45,118 bases of DNA from Novosphingobium clariflavum (GCF_026420865.1 NZ_JAPCWC010000027.1:1-45118); one strand, 5' to 3'; counted from the first letter of the stretch, positions 6,471 to 15,584 are shown. Notes: generated by a model not told the origin, from the letters alone. Made by a program: numbers and translations.

Positions 6471-7615
6471 GCCTTTTCCGGTCGGGCCTTGAGCACCATC
6501 TGGTCGCGATGGACCACGGATGAGCGCGGGGCGTAACCGAGCACGGCCGCCTGTTCGCTCGAATGAAGCCCCCTGATGGCCGCACATTCCCCAGCGGCAT
6601 ATTCGGACAGGCCATGCGCGATGACATGCCCCTTCGCATCGGTCACGGCCACGGCATCGCCGCGCTCGAACGTGCCCTCGACCCCGGTCACCCCCTTGGC
6701 CAGCAGGCTGGAACCGCGCAGCAGCGCCGCCGCGGCACCGTCATCGACGTGGAGAGTGCCGGTGAGGCGCAGGCGCCCGCCGAGCCAGGCCTTGCGTGCC
6801 CCCGCCCTGCCGCGAGGCAGGAACAGGGTGCCGACGCCGCCGGCGATGATGCGATCGATCGGGCGCTCCACCTGACCATTGCCGATGACCATGGCGATGC
6901 CCGCCAGCTCGGCGATCTCGGCGGCCTGAAGCTTGGAGATCATGCCGCCCGAGCCCATGCCCGAGTTCGATTCGGCGCTGGCCATGGCCCGCACTTCGGC
7001 CGTGACGCCTTCCACCACCGGGATCATCGCCGCGCCGGGCAGCTTGGGATGGCGGTCGTAAAGTCCATCGATGTCCGAGAGCAGCAGCACCGCGCTCGCC
7101 TGCGCGGCCTGCGCGACGCGGGCGGCAAGGCGGTCGTTGTCGCCGAAGCGGATTTCCTCGGTGGCGACCGAATCGTTCTCATTGATCACCGGCACCGCGC
7201 CAGCATCGAGCAGACGACCCAGCGTGGCGGTCACATTGAGGTAGCGGCGCCGCTCCTCAAGGTCTTCCAGCGTCAGCAGCATCTGCGCGGCAGTAAGGCC
7301 ATGCGTGCCCAGCAATTCCGCCCAGAGGCCCGAAAGCGCAATCTGTCCCACTGCCGCACTCGCCTGCGCATCGGCCAGCGAGCCGCGTCCCCCCTTCTCC
7401 AGCCCCAGCGTCGCCGCTCCCAGCGCGATGGCGCCCGAGGAGACCACAATCACTTGCTGCCCGCGCAAGCGCGCCGCGGCGATCTCGGCGACCAGCGCGG
7501 TCAGCCAGGCGCGACGCACACCCTGCGGGCCGACAAGCAGCGCGGAGCCGACCTTGACGACAAGGCGCGGACACGAGGCGGGATCGGAAAGGTCGTTGAG
7601 ACGGGCGATGGGCAT
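6467..7615 (-). CDS. proB: Glutamate 5-kinase with C-terminal PUA domain
   Basis: A 382-aa enzyme that phosphorylates glutamate, the first step of proline synthesis. The amino-acid kinase domain covers about 15-265 (VVKVGSALL, VSSGAIALG, PVINENDSV, LLSDIDGLY, SGMGSGGMISKLQAA). A PUA domain follows at about 285-370 (GTLHVDDGAAAALLRGSSLLAKGV). Length is normal. proC lies elsewhere in the window (11933-12742) and proA is not present. It is transcribed ahead of the SDR gene with a 4-nt overlap. Confidence 0.95.
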   Translation of the reverse strand: MPIARLNDLSDPASCPRLVVKVGSALLVGPQGVRRAWLTALVAEIAAARLRGQQVIVVSSGAIALGAATLGLEKGGRGSLADAQASAAVGQIALSGLWAELLGTHGLTAAQMLLTLEDLEERRRYLNVTATLGRLLDAGAVPVINENDSVATEEIRFGDNDRLAARVAQAAQASAVLLLSDIDGLYDRHPKLPGAAMIPVVEGVTAEVRAMASAESNSGMGSGGMISKLQAAEIAELAGIAMVIGNGQVERPIDRIIAGGVGTLFLPRGRAGARKAWLGGRLRLTGTLHVDDGAAAALLRGSSLLAKGVTGVEGTFERGDAVAVTDAKGHVIAHGLSEYAAGECAAIRGLHSSEQAAVLGYAPRSSVVHRDQMVLKARPEKA

Positions 7616-7756
7616 TTGCTGGAAGCCTCTAGGTGAAATGACCCGTGCTGGAAAGCGCCCGTTTGTGAAAGAATCGACACCTTGTCCCGCCTCGGGAACA
7701 CGCGGGTGCCCGGTCGTGCCCCGCTTCGGCCAATTCGCCTGCCGGGCCTGCCCCTT

Positions 7757-8719
7757 TCAGCCGACTGCCGCGCGCCGGGCCTGCCGTGCGCGCAGCATCT
7801 CGTGCCCGCTGACCAGCAGGATACCGGCGATCACCATCGCCGCACCGCCGATGAAGGCCGGCTCCAACCGCTCGCCCAGCAGAGCCACACCAAAGGCAAC
7901 CCCGAACAACGGCGTCATGAACGACAGCACGCCAAGCCGCGAGGCCAGATAGATCCGCAGCATGCCGAACCACACCAGCAGGCTGACCAGCGAGACGCCC
8001 ACAGTCTGGAAAGCAAGGCTCGCCCCCAGCAGCGGCGTCAGGGCGACGTGGGTCTGGCCTGTCGCCAGTGCCAGCACGCCAAGCAGCGCAAAGGCACCGA
8101 GCAGCTGGTAAAGCGTCGTCACCGTACTGGGCGCATGAGAAAGCTTCGAGAAACGGAGCGTCAGCGTCGTTGCGCCCCAGGACGCCCCGGCGCCGATACC
8201 CATGAGATCGCCGATCCAGGCGGAATCGCGCGCGCTCCCGCCGGTCGCCCCGAAACCGGCCCCGCCGAGAAACGATACAGCCACGCCTGCAAAGGCGAGG
8301 CCAATGCCAAGCCATTGCAGCGGGCTCAGCCGCTCTTCCGGCAGCCCGACATGGAGGCCGAGCGCGGTAAAGATCGGCGCAGTATACAGAAAGATACCCA
8401 TGTGCGAGGCACTGGTGAACCGCAGCCCCTCCCCCATGAACAGGTATTCGAGCGCAAACAGAACACCGATCGCCAGGCCAGGCCTCCAAGTGCCGCCGCG
8501 CAGGGCATGGCCCTCACCCCGGAGGAATACGAGCGCGGCGATCACCACTGCCGCCAGCCCCGAACGCAGCGAGATCTGCAAAACCGGCGCCATGTCCGGC
8601 GCGGCGGCCTTAAGCGCCGTCTGCTGCATGCCCCAGATCGCGCAGAGGCCGACCATCATCAAGGCCGCGCGCCCGTCCACTGGCAGGCGCTGGCTCGGGT
8701 TCGAGTTCGCTTCCGTCAT
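7757..8719 (-). CDS. EamA/DMT-superfamily transporter
   Basis: A 320-aa inner-membrane protein with about ten transmembrane segments arranged as two EamA repeats (for example LMMVGLCAIWGMQQTALKAA in the first and LAFQTVGVSLVSLLVWFGML in the second). The drug/metabolite transporter family exports amino acids and metabolites; the substrate is not predictable. ATG 8719 is chosen over an upstream in-frame TTG. It follows obgE by 25 nt on the same strand and is probably cotranscribed. Confidence 0.85.
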   Translation of the reverse strand: MTEANSNPSQRLPVDGRAALMMVGLCAIWGMQQTALKAAAPDMAPVLQISLRSGLAAVVIAALVFLRGEGHALRGGTWRPGLAIGVLFALEYLFMGEGLRFTSASHMGIFLYTAPIFTALGLHVGLPEERLSPLQWLGIGLAFAGVAVSFLGGAGFGATGGSARDSAWIGDLMGIGAGASWGATTLTLRFSKLSHAPSTVTTLYQLLGAFALLGVLALATGQTHVALTPLLGASLAFQTVGVSLVSLLVWFGMLRIYLASRLGVLSFMTPLFGVAFGVALLGERLEPAFIGGAAMVIAGILLVSGHEMLRARQARRAAVG

Positions 8720-8744
8720 GACCGGGGCCGGCAAGAGCGCACGA

Positions 8745-9800
8745 TCAGATCGGCGACCAGGGCTTTTCGTCGGCCTCTTCCTGCTCGCCTTCGGGACGCT
8801 CGGTCACGGTGGCAGCGGGCAGATAATCGATCACCGCGTCAAGCAGCTTGGACATGCCCTTGCCGGTCGCGCCCGAGATCGGGAAGACTTCATGGGCGCC
8901 GGCCTTGAGCAGTTCCCTGGCATATTCAGCGGCGAGCTCGTCGTCGACGAGGTCGATCTTGTTGAGCGCAACGAGACGCGGCTTGCCATCGAGATCGCCG
9001 CCGTAGGCCTCAAGCTCTTCCTCGACGATGTGCATCGCCTCGACCGGATCGTCGTTGGAAATGTCGATCAGGTGGACCAGCACGCGGCAGCGCTCGATAT
9101 GGCCGAGGAAACGGTCGCCAATGCCCGCGCCTTCGGCAGCGCCGGCGATCAGGCCGGGGATGTCGGCCAGCACGAACTCGCGGTTCTTGTGGGTGACGAC
9201 GCCGAGCTGAGGACGCAGCGTGGTGAAGGCATAGTTGCCCACTTTCGCCTTGGCGTTCGACAGCTTGTTGATGAAGGTGGACTTGCCCGCATTGGGCATG
9301 CCGACGAGACCGACGTCGGCCAGCAGCTTCAGGCGCAGCCAGACCCACATTTCCTGCGCCGGGATACCGGGCTGGTGCTGGCGCGGCGCGCGGTTGGTGC
9401 TGGTCTTGTAGCTGGCATTGCCGCGACCGCCCATGCCGCCTTCGAGCAGCGTCACGCGCTGACCGGCCTCCGTAAGGTCGGCCAGGACCGTTTCGCGGTC
9501 GTCGTCGTCGATGATCTGGGTGCCGACGGGAACCTTGATGACAAGGTCCTTGCCCTGCGCACCATTGCGGTTCTTGCCCATGCCATGGCCGCCGCGCGGC
9601 GCCTTGAAGTGCTGGGTGTAGCGGAAGTCGATCAGCGTGTTGAGCCCGGCCACGGCCTCAAACACGATGTCGGCGCCCTTGCCGCCGTTGCCGCCGTCGG
9701 GGCCGCCGTATTCCACGTACTTCTCGCGACGGAACGAGACCGCGCCGGGGCCACCGGCGCCGGAACGGATGTAGATTTTCGCCTGGTCAAGAAAATGCAT
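8745..9800 (-). CDS. obgE: GTPase ObgE/CgtA
   Basis: A 351-aa essential ribosome-associated GTPase. The glycine-rich Obg fold covers about 1-158 (repeated GG motifs such as GGPDGGNGGKGADIVF). The G domain carries G1 GMPNAGKST (167-175), G3 DIPG (213-216) and G4 NKID (280-283). A short acidic tail follows. Family role: 50S maturation, growth control and stringent response. Start is ATG 9800. Upstream is the tRNA-Ala terminator, so it has its own promoter. Confidence 0.97.
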   Translation of the reverse strand: MHFLDQAKIYIRSGAGGPGAVSFRREKYVEYGGPDGGNGGKGADIVFEAVAGLNTLIDFRYTQHFKAPRGGHGMGKNRNGAQGKDLVIKVPVGTQIIDDDDRETVLADLTEAGQRVTLLEGGMGGRGNASYKTSTNRAPRQHQPGIPAQEMWVWLRLKLLADVGLVGMPNAGKSTFINKLSNAKAKVGNYAFTTLRPQLGVVTHKNREFVLADIPGLIAGAAEGAGIGDRFLGHIERCRVLVHLIDISNDDPVEAMHIVEEELEAYGGDLDGKPRLVALNKIDLVDDELAAEYARELLKAGAHEVFPISGATGKGMSKLLDAVIDYLPAATVTERPEGEQEEADEKPWSPI

Positions 9801-9871
9801 GGGTACGGTCCAGCGGGTTCAAAGACGGCCACGAGCGGGAACGCACCTTAGGCACGCCCCCGTGGGCAGAT

Positions 9872-9916
9872 AAACAAAAAACCCGACCTTGTCGCGCATC
9901 CACGCCTCGGGTCGGG
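9872..9916 (-). terminator. Intrinsic terminator of tRNA-Ala
   Basis: CCCGACC (rc of 9910-9916) pairs with GGTCGGG (rc of 9882-9888), followed on the minus strand by TTTTTTGTTT. It lies about 40 nt after the encoded CCA of the tRNA. Confidence 0.85.
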
Positions 9917-9957
9917 GTAGAACCGGTTCATCCGGCTCAGGTCAGTCATGTAAGGAT

Positions 9958-10033
<76 letters not shown>

Positions 10034-10067
10034 GTTCCAGTCCTTCACCGACACGGCGCACCGTATC

Positions 10068-10079
10068 GGGAGCGCTCCC
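10068..10079. repeat. Perfect 12-bp palindrome upstream of tRNA-Ala
   Basis: GGGAGCGCTCCC lies 35 bp before the tRNA, next to a possible -10 element (GATACG). It might be a regulator site or chance. Confidence 0.3.
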
Positions 10080-10127
10080 TTAGCGGGAAGCACGCAGGGT
10101 TGGAAGAGCAAAACCGCAAGGCCTCTG

Positions 10128-10167
10128 AAAAAACGAAAAGACCCGCCCCCTGCCATGAGGGAGCGGG
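10128..10167 (-). terminator. Intrinsic terminator of the lipoprotein gene
   Basis: On the minus strand CCCGCTCCCT pairs with AGGGGGCGGG (10 bp with one G-T pair), followed by TCTTTTCGTTTTTTC. It begins about 25 nt after the stop codon. Confidence 0.85.
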
Positions 10168-10191
10168 CCTATCCGTTTCAACGCCTTGATG

Positions 10192-10941
10192 TTATTGTGC
10201 CGAAGCCTGCTGCGGCGACTTGACCGTCGAGCCGACCGCCACGGGCGTGCTTCCCGATGCGGTACCCGCCTGGCCGGCGCCATAACGCGCTTCCCACGCG
10301 GCAAGATCAGCGCGGTATTGCTCGTAGCTGTTGAAGAACTCCATGTAGGGAGCCTCCGCCCTGGCGAGGTCGGTCACGGCAATGCTGTCCAGCTGGTTGG
10401 CCGGCTGCGCTTCCAGTTCGGCGGACAGGGAGATCATCGCGCTGCACAGCGAGGGCACCACCGGCGGCAGTGCGAAGAAGTTGTAGACCTGGGTCTGATA
10501 GGTCTCGCGCGCCTTGATACCGCTCCGGCCGGCGCCGTAACGCTTGGCGAATTCCTTATCGACCGTCTTGTTGGTGGCCGCCAGCGCTTTGGCATGGCGC
10601 ACGAGGAAGACCTTGTAGCCCGCCAGGATCGGGCCGTGATCGGGGCCCATGCAGTTCAGGGCGGCAACGTTGTAAGCCGAACGCAGGTTCCACAGCGCCT
10701 GCGCCTGCGAAACGCCCGAGTTGACCGTCACGCGCGCGCCGTTTGCCGCAAGAGCGGGGATTATCATGTTGGCCTGCGCCCCCATCGGCGGCATCGGCCG
10801 CGGCGGGATGACGATGGCCGGCGGCGGCGGCGGCGGCGCAACCGCAACCTTTTGCGGGCCGCAGCCCGAAAGTCCCATGACGAGCGAACCTGCCGCCAGC
10901 GAAAGGCCCAGCATGAGGCCCCGTTTGTTCAGGTTAACCAC
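10192..10941 (-). CDS. Uncharacterised lipoprotein
   Basis: A 249-aa protein with an N-terminal lipoprotein signal: basic residues, a hydrophobic stretch and the lipobox LSGC (Cys at about 27). A run of prolines follows (APPPPPPAIVIPPRPMPP), as in linkers between the lipidated end and a periplasmic domain. The rest is mainly helical, with conserved-looking Cys in ALNCMGPDHGP and SLCSAM that could form a disulfide. I recognise no named family. Start is GTG 10941, with GGAG 9 nt upstream; the longer frame adds residues that would bury the signal peptide. It is a single-gene unit with its own terminator. Confidence 0.7.
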   Translation of the reverse strand: MVNLNKRGLMLGLSLAAGSLVMGLSGCGPQKVAVAPPPPPPAIVIPPRPMPPMGAQANMIIPALAANGARVTVNSGVSQAQALWNLRSAYNVAALNCMGPDHGPILAGYKVFLVRHAKALAATNKTVDKEFAKRYGAGRSGIKARETYQTQVYNFFALPPVVPSLCSAMISLSAELEAQPANQLDSIAVTDLARAEAPYMEFFNSYEQYRADLAAWEARYGAGQAGTASGSTPVAVGSTVKSPQQASAQ

Positions 10942-10991
10942 CCCGATAAACTCCAATTTGCCTATGACCGTATACTTACCGCGACAAACGC

Positions 10992-11031
10992 CCAAAGAAA
11001 ATGCCCGGTGCGACGAATCGCACCGGGCATT
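10992..11031 (-). terminator. Intrinsic terminator of the Bax-inhibitor-1-like gene
   Basis: A 14-bp perfect stem (11000-11013 with 11018-11031, loop CGAA) is followed on the minus strand by a TTTTCTTT run. It starts about 29 nt after the stop codon. Confidence 0.9.
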
Positions 11032-11059
11032 GCAACGGCCAACCGTGGAAAACGGTGGA

Positions 11060-11800
11060 TTACCTGCGATCGCCGAGGAAGCTCAGCAGGAACTGGAACA
11101 TGTTGATGAAGTCCAGGTAGAGGCTGAGCGCACCCATGACGACGGCCTTGCCGATGAACTCGGTGCCGCGCAGGTGGTAGTACTGGTTCTTGAGCATCTG
11201 CGTGTCATAGGCGGTCAGACCCGCGAAGATCAGCACGCCAAGGATCGAGATGCCCGTCTGCAGCGCCGAGGACTGCACGAACAGGTTGACCAGCATTGCG
11301 ACCAGGATGCCGAACAGGCCCATGATCAGGAAGGTGCCGAAGCCCGACAGGTCCTTCTTGGTGGTGTAGCCCACCAGGCTCAGGCCCGCGAAAGCAGCCG
11401 CCGTCGCGAAGAAGGTGGTCGCGATCGAAGCCCCGGTGAAGACCAGGAAGATCGAGGCCATCGACAGGCCCATGACCACACAGAACCCCCAGTAGAGCAT
11501 CTGCAGCGTCGAGGTCTGCATGCGCTGGAAACCGAAGTTCATTGCCAGCAGGAACCCGAGCGGCGCAAACATCAGGACAAAGCGCAGGGGGCTGGTCAGC
11601 ACCTGTACGGCCATGCCGGAATTGGCAAAGAGCAGCGCCACGACGCCCGAAAGCAGGACGCCGGAAGCCATGTAGTTGTAGATCGACAGCATGTAGCGAC
11701 GCAGGCCCGCATCATATGCGACCTTGCCGCCGGTCCTGCCGTCAAGGCTCGGAGACGCTCCGAAGCCCGAACGGGGCTGGGGGTCGTTCCAATTCGCCAT
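11060..11800 (-). CDS. Bax inhibitor-1/YccA family membrane protein
   Basis: A 246-aa inner-membrane protein with seven predicted helices and the family features: a cytosolic N-terminus ending in LRRYMLSIYNYMASGVLLSG, and a C-terminal section TAYDTQMLKNQYY with the conserved Asp. Bacterial homologues include YccA, a modulator of the FtsH protease, and calcium-leak channels; which applies here is unknown. It is monocistronic with a strong terminator. Confidence 0.9.
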   Translation of the reverse strand: MANWNDPQPRSGFGASPSLDGRTGGKVAYDAGLRRYMLSIYNYMASGVLLSGVVALLFANSGMAVQVLTSPLRFVLMFAPLGFLLAMNFGFQRMQTSTLQMLYWGFCVVMGLSMASIFLVFTGASIATTFFATAAAFAGLSLVGYTTKKDLSGFGTFLIMGLFGILVAMLVNLFVQSSALQTGISILGVLIFAGLTAYDTQMLKNQYYHLRGTEFIGKAVVMGALSLYLDFINMFQFLLSFLGDRR

Positions 11801-11932
11801 GTCACACTCCCTTAGACGGGTTTATCCGCCAAATGCGAAAACCCGGACCGCCCGAATATCGCCCCGCCCCCCTCGCTTTTCAAGGAAAACCGGACGCAGC
11901 ACTTTGTGTCAAAATGTAAACGCGGCGGAAAC

Positions 11933-12742
11933 TCAGCCGCGACGGGCCTCGGCCGCCATCTCCGCATTGCGGTCGTTCGAAGCCTGCATGGTATCGGCAA
12001 TCAGCCGGGCCAGCGCGTCATCGGCATCAAGCACGTTCATGCCCGCGCGGGTCGAGCCGCCCGGGCTCGCGACCTTGTCGGCCAATTCGCCCGGCGAGAA
12101 CGGCGAGGCCGCCGCCAGTTGCGCAGCGCCCTCCACCATCGCCACGGCCAGACGCTGCGCCTGCCGAGCCTCGATCCCCAGCGCTACGCCGCCCGCCGCC
12201 AACGCGTCGATGAAGCGATAGACAAAGGCCGGGCCGCAGCCGGTCAGCGCGGTCACCGCATCGAACTGGCCTTCATGATCGAGCCACTCGGGCGCGCCGA
12301 GCGGCGCCATCAGTGCCGTCACTTCGGCGCGGCCGATCTCGTCCAGCCCGCGCGAATCGAGCGCGACCGGCGACTTTCCGATCGCGACGGCAAGGTTGGG
12401 CATGATGCGAAGGATTGCACCGGCATCCGGGAAACGCGCGGCGAGGCTATCGAACTCGACCCCGGCGAGAATGGAGAAGAGCACCGTCTGCCTTCCCACC
12501 AGCGGGGCGATGGCCGGGGCGGCATCATCAAGCCCCTGCGGCTTGATACCCAGCATCACCGCGTCGAACGCCCCGTCGGCCGGCAGTTCGCGCAGCAGGG
12601 TCACGCCTGCGGGAACGGATTCGCGGCGCGGATCGACAACCGTGAAACGCGAGGCGGGAATCCCCCCCTTCAGCCACCCCTCAAGCATGGCTCCCGCCAT
12701 GTTGCCGCAACCGACAAGCAGGATGGTCTGAAAGCGTTCCAT
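11933..12742 (-). CDS. proC: Pyrroline-5-carboxylate reductase
   Basis: A 269-aa enzyme for the last step of proline synthesis, NAD(P)H-dependent reduction of pyrroline-5-carboxylate. The N-terminal Rossmann motif is LLVGCGNMAGAML and the C-terminal signature region is FSPGELADKVASPGGSTRAGMNVLD. ATG 12742 (AGGGGAA 5 nt upstream) is chosen over an ATG 30 nt earlier because the Rossmann strand begins at residue 4. The 231-bp upstream gap contains a structured repeat. Confidence 0.95.
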   Translation of the reverse strand: MERFQTILLVGCGNMAGAMLEGWLKGGIPASRFTVVDPRRESVPAGVTLLRELPADGAFDAVMLGIKPQGLDDAAPAIAPLVGRQTVLFSILAGVEFDSLAARFPDAGAILRIMPNLAVAIGKSPVALDSRGLDEIGRAEVTALMAPLGAPEWLDHEGQFDAVTALTGCGPAFVYRFIDALAAGGVALGIEARQAQRLAVAMVEGAAQLAAASPFSPGELADKVASPGGSTRAGMNVLDADDALARLIADTMQASNDRNAEMAAEARRG

Positions 12743-12793
12743 GCAAATTCCCCTGACAAAGTTCTGCCGCAACCGGCGATCACGCCGGTTCGC

Positions 12794-12900
12794 TTAGAGC
12801 AGCTTCCGATCCGACTGCGTCGGATCAACTGCTCTAAGATTTTGGTTTTACGCGTTTTCCTATTCATCAGGTGATTCCACCTGATTTGAAAACGCTCTAA
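12794..12900. repeat. Intergenic element of two tandem palindromes
   Basis: First unit: TTAGAGCAG (12794-12802) pairs with CTGCTCTAA (12829-12837) around an inner GATCCGAC/GTCGGATC stem. Second unit: GCGTTTTC pairs with GAAAACGC around ATCAGGTG/CACCTGAT, and ends again in GCTCTAA. Such compact GCTCTAA-bordered palindromes look like a dispersed alphaproteobacterial intergenic repeat, but only one copy is present in this window. It sits between the YbjN-like gene and proC. Confidence 0.6.
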
Positions 12901-12973
12901 GCCCGTGTCCGGAACCTGCCAAGGGCTTGGGTAAGTGCGTGCCCGGTGTCTCCCCGCCTCGCCCGGAACAGCG

Positions 12974-13492
12974 TCAGGCTTCGCCCGCTGCGTCGATGAG
13001 GGCGGCCGCAAGGGCCTCGGCCGGGGTCTTGTCCCCCCAGAGGATGAACTGGAACACCGGATAGAACCGGTCACATTCCTCGATCGCGGCTTCCACCACG
13101 GTCTGCGCCTGATCGATGCCGAGCAGCCCGTCTTCGCCCAGCATCAGGCCATGGCGATAGAGCACCACGCCGCCATTCGACCAGACGTCGAAATGACCGA
13201 CCCAGAGCTGCTCGTTGACCAGCGCCAGCGCCTCGTAGACGGCGGCGCGCTTGTTGTCCGGAACCCGGATGTCGGGAAGGCACAGCAGTTGCAGGACATG
13301 GTCCTCCGGACGCCAGATCGCCTGGAACTGGTAGGTTGCCCAGGCACCCTTCACTTCCGCGGAAATCTCGTCCTCGCTGGCAAGCTCGAAAGGCCAGTCG
13401 CGGGCCTCGAAGAGCGCGGCCAGCATCTCCACCGGAGCGCTGTCCTCTTCATGGCCGATATCGTCCTGAACCGTCCTCATGATTTCCGACAT
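12974..13492 (-). CDS. YbjN domain-containing protein
   Basis: A 172-aa cytosolic protein with the alpha/beta YbjN fold features: LAALFEARDWPFELASEDEISAEVKGAWATYQFQAIWRPEDHVLQLLCLPDIRV, then NGGVVLYRHGLML and a helical end. It resembles type III secretion chaperone-like folds; in alphaproteobacteria YbjN-like genes commonly lie upstream of proC, as here. Function is not established. ATG 13492 is chosen for its GGAGGGCGA leader; the longer frame has no such site. Confidence 0.8.
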   Translation of the reverse strand: MSEIMRTVQDDIGHEEDSAPVEMLAALFEARDWPFELASEDEISAEVKGAWATYQFQAIWRPEDHVLQLLCLPDIRVPDNKRAAVYEALALVNEQLWVGHFDVWSNGGVVLYRHGLMLGEDGLLGIDQAQTVVEAAIEECDRFYPVFQFILWGDKTPAEALAAALIDAAGEA

Positions 13493-13597
13493 TCGCCCTC
13501 CGCGTCGCTTGACCGCATGGATGCTTCGCCTTGCCCCTGCTGCACAATGCGGCGCGCGTGATCGCCTGCGCAAAACTGCACTAGGCTGTTAACAGCG

Positions 13598-13606
13598 TGT
13601 GGATAA
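13598..13606 (+). promoter_or_regulatory. DnaA-box-like sequence upstream of the YbjN-like gene
   Basis: TGTGGATAA is a perfect match to the DnaA 9-mer, in the spacer between the SPOR-protein gene and the YbjN-like gene. A single box is weak evidence of function. Confidence 0.3.
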
Positions 13607-13673
13607 GACTCCAGTCCGGAAACCAGCCGGCGGGCGGGCTCTCCTCTTTCCAGGAAAGACCCACCCGGCACAA

Positions 13674-15584
13674 TCACTTGACCGCCAGCACGTCGACGAC
13701 CTGCCCTTCATCGCTGGTCCAGGGCAAGGCGTCGTCAAAGCCCTGCTTTTTCGCGGATGCCAGGAAGGCATTGGCCGCCTTCTGGGTCGCGAAGGGACCT
13801 ATCAGCACGCGATTGGTGCGGCCCATCTCGCTGACATAGGGCTGGTGCCCCTTGAACAGCGCCGGCGCCTGCTTGAGATAACGGCGCCAGTCGAAGGCGA
13901 TCGCATCCTTGTTTCGACCGACGCCGATCTGCACCCAGATCCGGCTTGGCTGGGGCGGTGGCACCGGCTTCTTCGGCTTCGCTGGTACGACGGCCTTGGC
14001 AACCGGCTTTGTCACCGGCTTGGCAACGCGCTTGCCGTTGACGACCATCTCCGGCTTGTCGTCCGCCTCGCCCTTGGGATCGGCCTTTGCTTCAACCTTC
14101 GGCGGCGGAGGCGGCGGCGCGGGACGAGCAGGCTCGATCTGGCGGATGTCGACTGCACCAGCCGTCGGCGCCGTCTGCATCGTGGGCTTGCCGAGATCGG
14201 CGAAGATTTCCGCCAGCGAGAGCTGATGTGCGCCCGCTTCCGGCGGAGCTTCCGCTGCGGCGATTTTCGCCGGAGCAGACTGCGCTGGCGCGGGTTGCGG
14301 CTGGGGTTGCGGTTGGGGAGGCGCGGAAGGAACCGGAGCCGGTTCGGCAGCGGCCTGACGAACCGGGACCGACGGCGGCGCCTCAGGGGCGGCAGTTCGG
14401 ACCGGGCTGGCACCGGCCGGCGAATCGGGCACCCTGGCAAGATCGAAGCCCTGCGCGCCGGCAGCAGGCTTGGCAACGGTGGACGGCGCGACCGGCCCGC
14501 CAGCAGCCACCTTGGCGCCCTTAACGGGCGGCAATTCGCCGCCCACGTCGCGCGCAGCCGGCGCCGTGCGCGGCGGCTCGGTTCGTACCGTACTGGCAGT
14601 CGCAGCGGCGACACGGGGTGTATCGGCACGAGCGGGCGCGGGCGCCGACGAGGCCACTGACGCGGCCGCTCCCGGCTTGCGCCCGCCGCGTGCCGCGGGC
14701 TTGGCGCCTGCCGCCTGCGGTGCCGGTCGCGGCGCTGCAGCCGCTTCGCTGGCAGCCAGCTGGGTCGCATAAGCGGACACCCGCGCGTCATCGCGGCCGA
14801 TCTCCGAGGCGCGCGGGAACTTGCCGAGATTGGCGGCAGCCGCCTGCTGCGCCCGCGTGAGCCGCGGCATGTAGCGCAGATAGGGCGCGATGCTTTGCGC
14901 CAGTTGCGGCGGCAAGATAGAATTGGAGACTTCGACCGCCTGCTGGGTATCGCCGGCAATCGCCAGGGCAAATGCGCGTGCGCGCCAGCCCGGCTTGTCC
15001 TGCTTTTGCAGCAGAGGCATCAGCGTGGCCTGCGCCGCCGCGCTGTCTCCTGCGATCGCCTGACTCAGCGCGAGGCGCATGCGCGCCTCCTCGTTGCCGG
15101 AGGAGGCGGTCAACGCCATCGTGTAGTAATGCTGGGCCGTGACATTGGCACCGACCAGATCATAGGCAAGCCCCCGATCGACCGCGATCTGCGATGGCGG
15201 CGCCCCCACCCTCTCCGCTTCCGCAAACAACGGAATGGCCGAGACCGGATCTCCGTTCATCGCCAGCGCTCCGGCAAGACCGGCTTTCACGCGGGCATTG
15301 TTCGGCGTGATTTCGTCCGCACGGCGATAAAAACCGATCGCCGCGTCGTAATCGCCCAGCGCCTTGGCCGCGTCCGCCGCATCCTGCAGGGCCGCGACAT
15401 CGCGCGGACTGCGCGCCAGGCGAGCAAGCGCAGCGCTCAACCGCTGCGAATCGGCGCTCGGCAACGCCTGCACCACCGGCCGCGCGACAACCGGCGCGCC
15501 CTGAGCCATGGCCGGCTGCGGCCCGAGCACAGATACGAGTATCGGCAGGGAAAGCCCCGTTCCGAGGACCTTGCGGGACCACAT
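13674..15584 (-). CDS. Secreted TPR and SPOR domain protein
   Basis: A 636-aa exported protein: signal peptide with AMAQ-type cleavage near 28, TPR-like helical repeats at about 45-250 (AALQDAADAAKALGDYDAAIGFYRRADEITP is a clear TPR), and a long Pro/Ala-rich disordered linker at about 270-530. A C-terminal SPOR domain occupies about the last 85 residues (RIWVQIGVGRNKDAIAFDWRRYL, then RVLIGPFATQKAANAFL). SPOR domains bind denuded septal peptidoglycan, so with ftsZ immediately upstream on the same strand a septal role is a reasonable inference. ATG 15584 gives a normal signal peptide; an upstream in-frame GTG at 15626 lacks a spaced Shine-Dalgarno sequence but cannot be excluded. Confidence 0.85.
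   Translation of the reverse strand: MWSRKVLGTGLSLPILVSVLGPQPAMAQGAPVVARPVVQALPSADSQRLSAALARLARSPRDVAALQDAADAAKALGDYDAAIGFYRRADEITPNNARVKAGLAGALAMNGDPVSAIPLFAEAERVGAPPSQIAVDRGLAYDLVGANVTAQHYYTMALTASSGNEEARMRLALSQAIAGDSAAAQATLMPLLQKQDKPGWRARAFALAIAGDTQQAVEVSNSILPPQLAQSIAPYLRYMPRLTRAQQAAAANLGKFPRASEIGRDDARVSAYATQLAASEAAAAPRPAPQAAGAKPAARGGRKPGAAASVASSAPAPARADTPRVAAATASTVRTEPPRTAPAARDVGGELPPVKGAKVAAGGPVAPSTVAKPAAGAQGFDLARVPDSPAGASPVRTAAPEAPPSVPVRQAAAEPAPVPSAPPQPQPQPQPAPAQSAPAKIAAAEAPPEAGAHQLSLAEIFADLGKPTMQTAPTAGAVDIRQIEPARPAPPPPPPKVEAKADPKGEADDKPEMVVNGKRVAKPVTKPVAKAVVPAKPKKPVPPPQPSRIWVQIGVGRNKDAIAFDWRRYLKQAPALFKGHQPYVSEMGRTNRVLIGPFATQKAANAFLASAKKQGFDDALPWTSDEGQVVDVLAVK

Noticed and set aside
13598..13606. 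DnaA box upstream of the YbjN-like gene as part of a replication origin
   Set aside because: It is a single box without AT-rich unwinding region or origin-associated genes.
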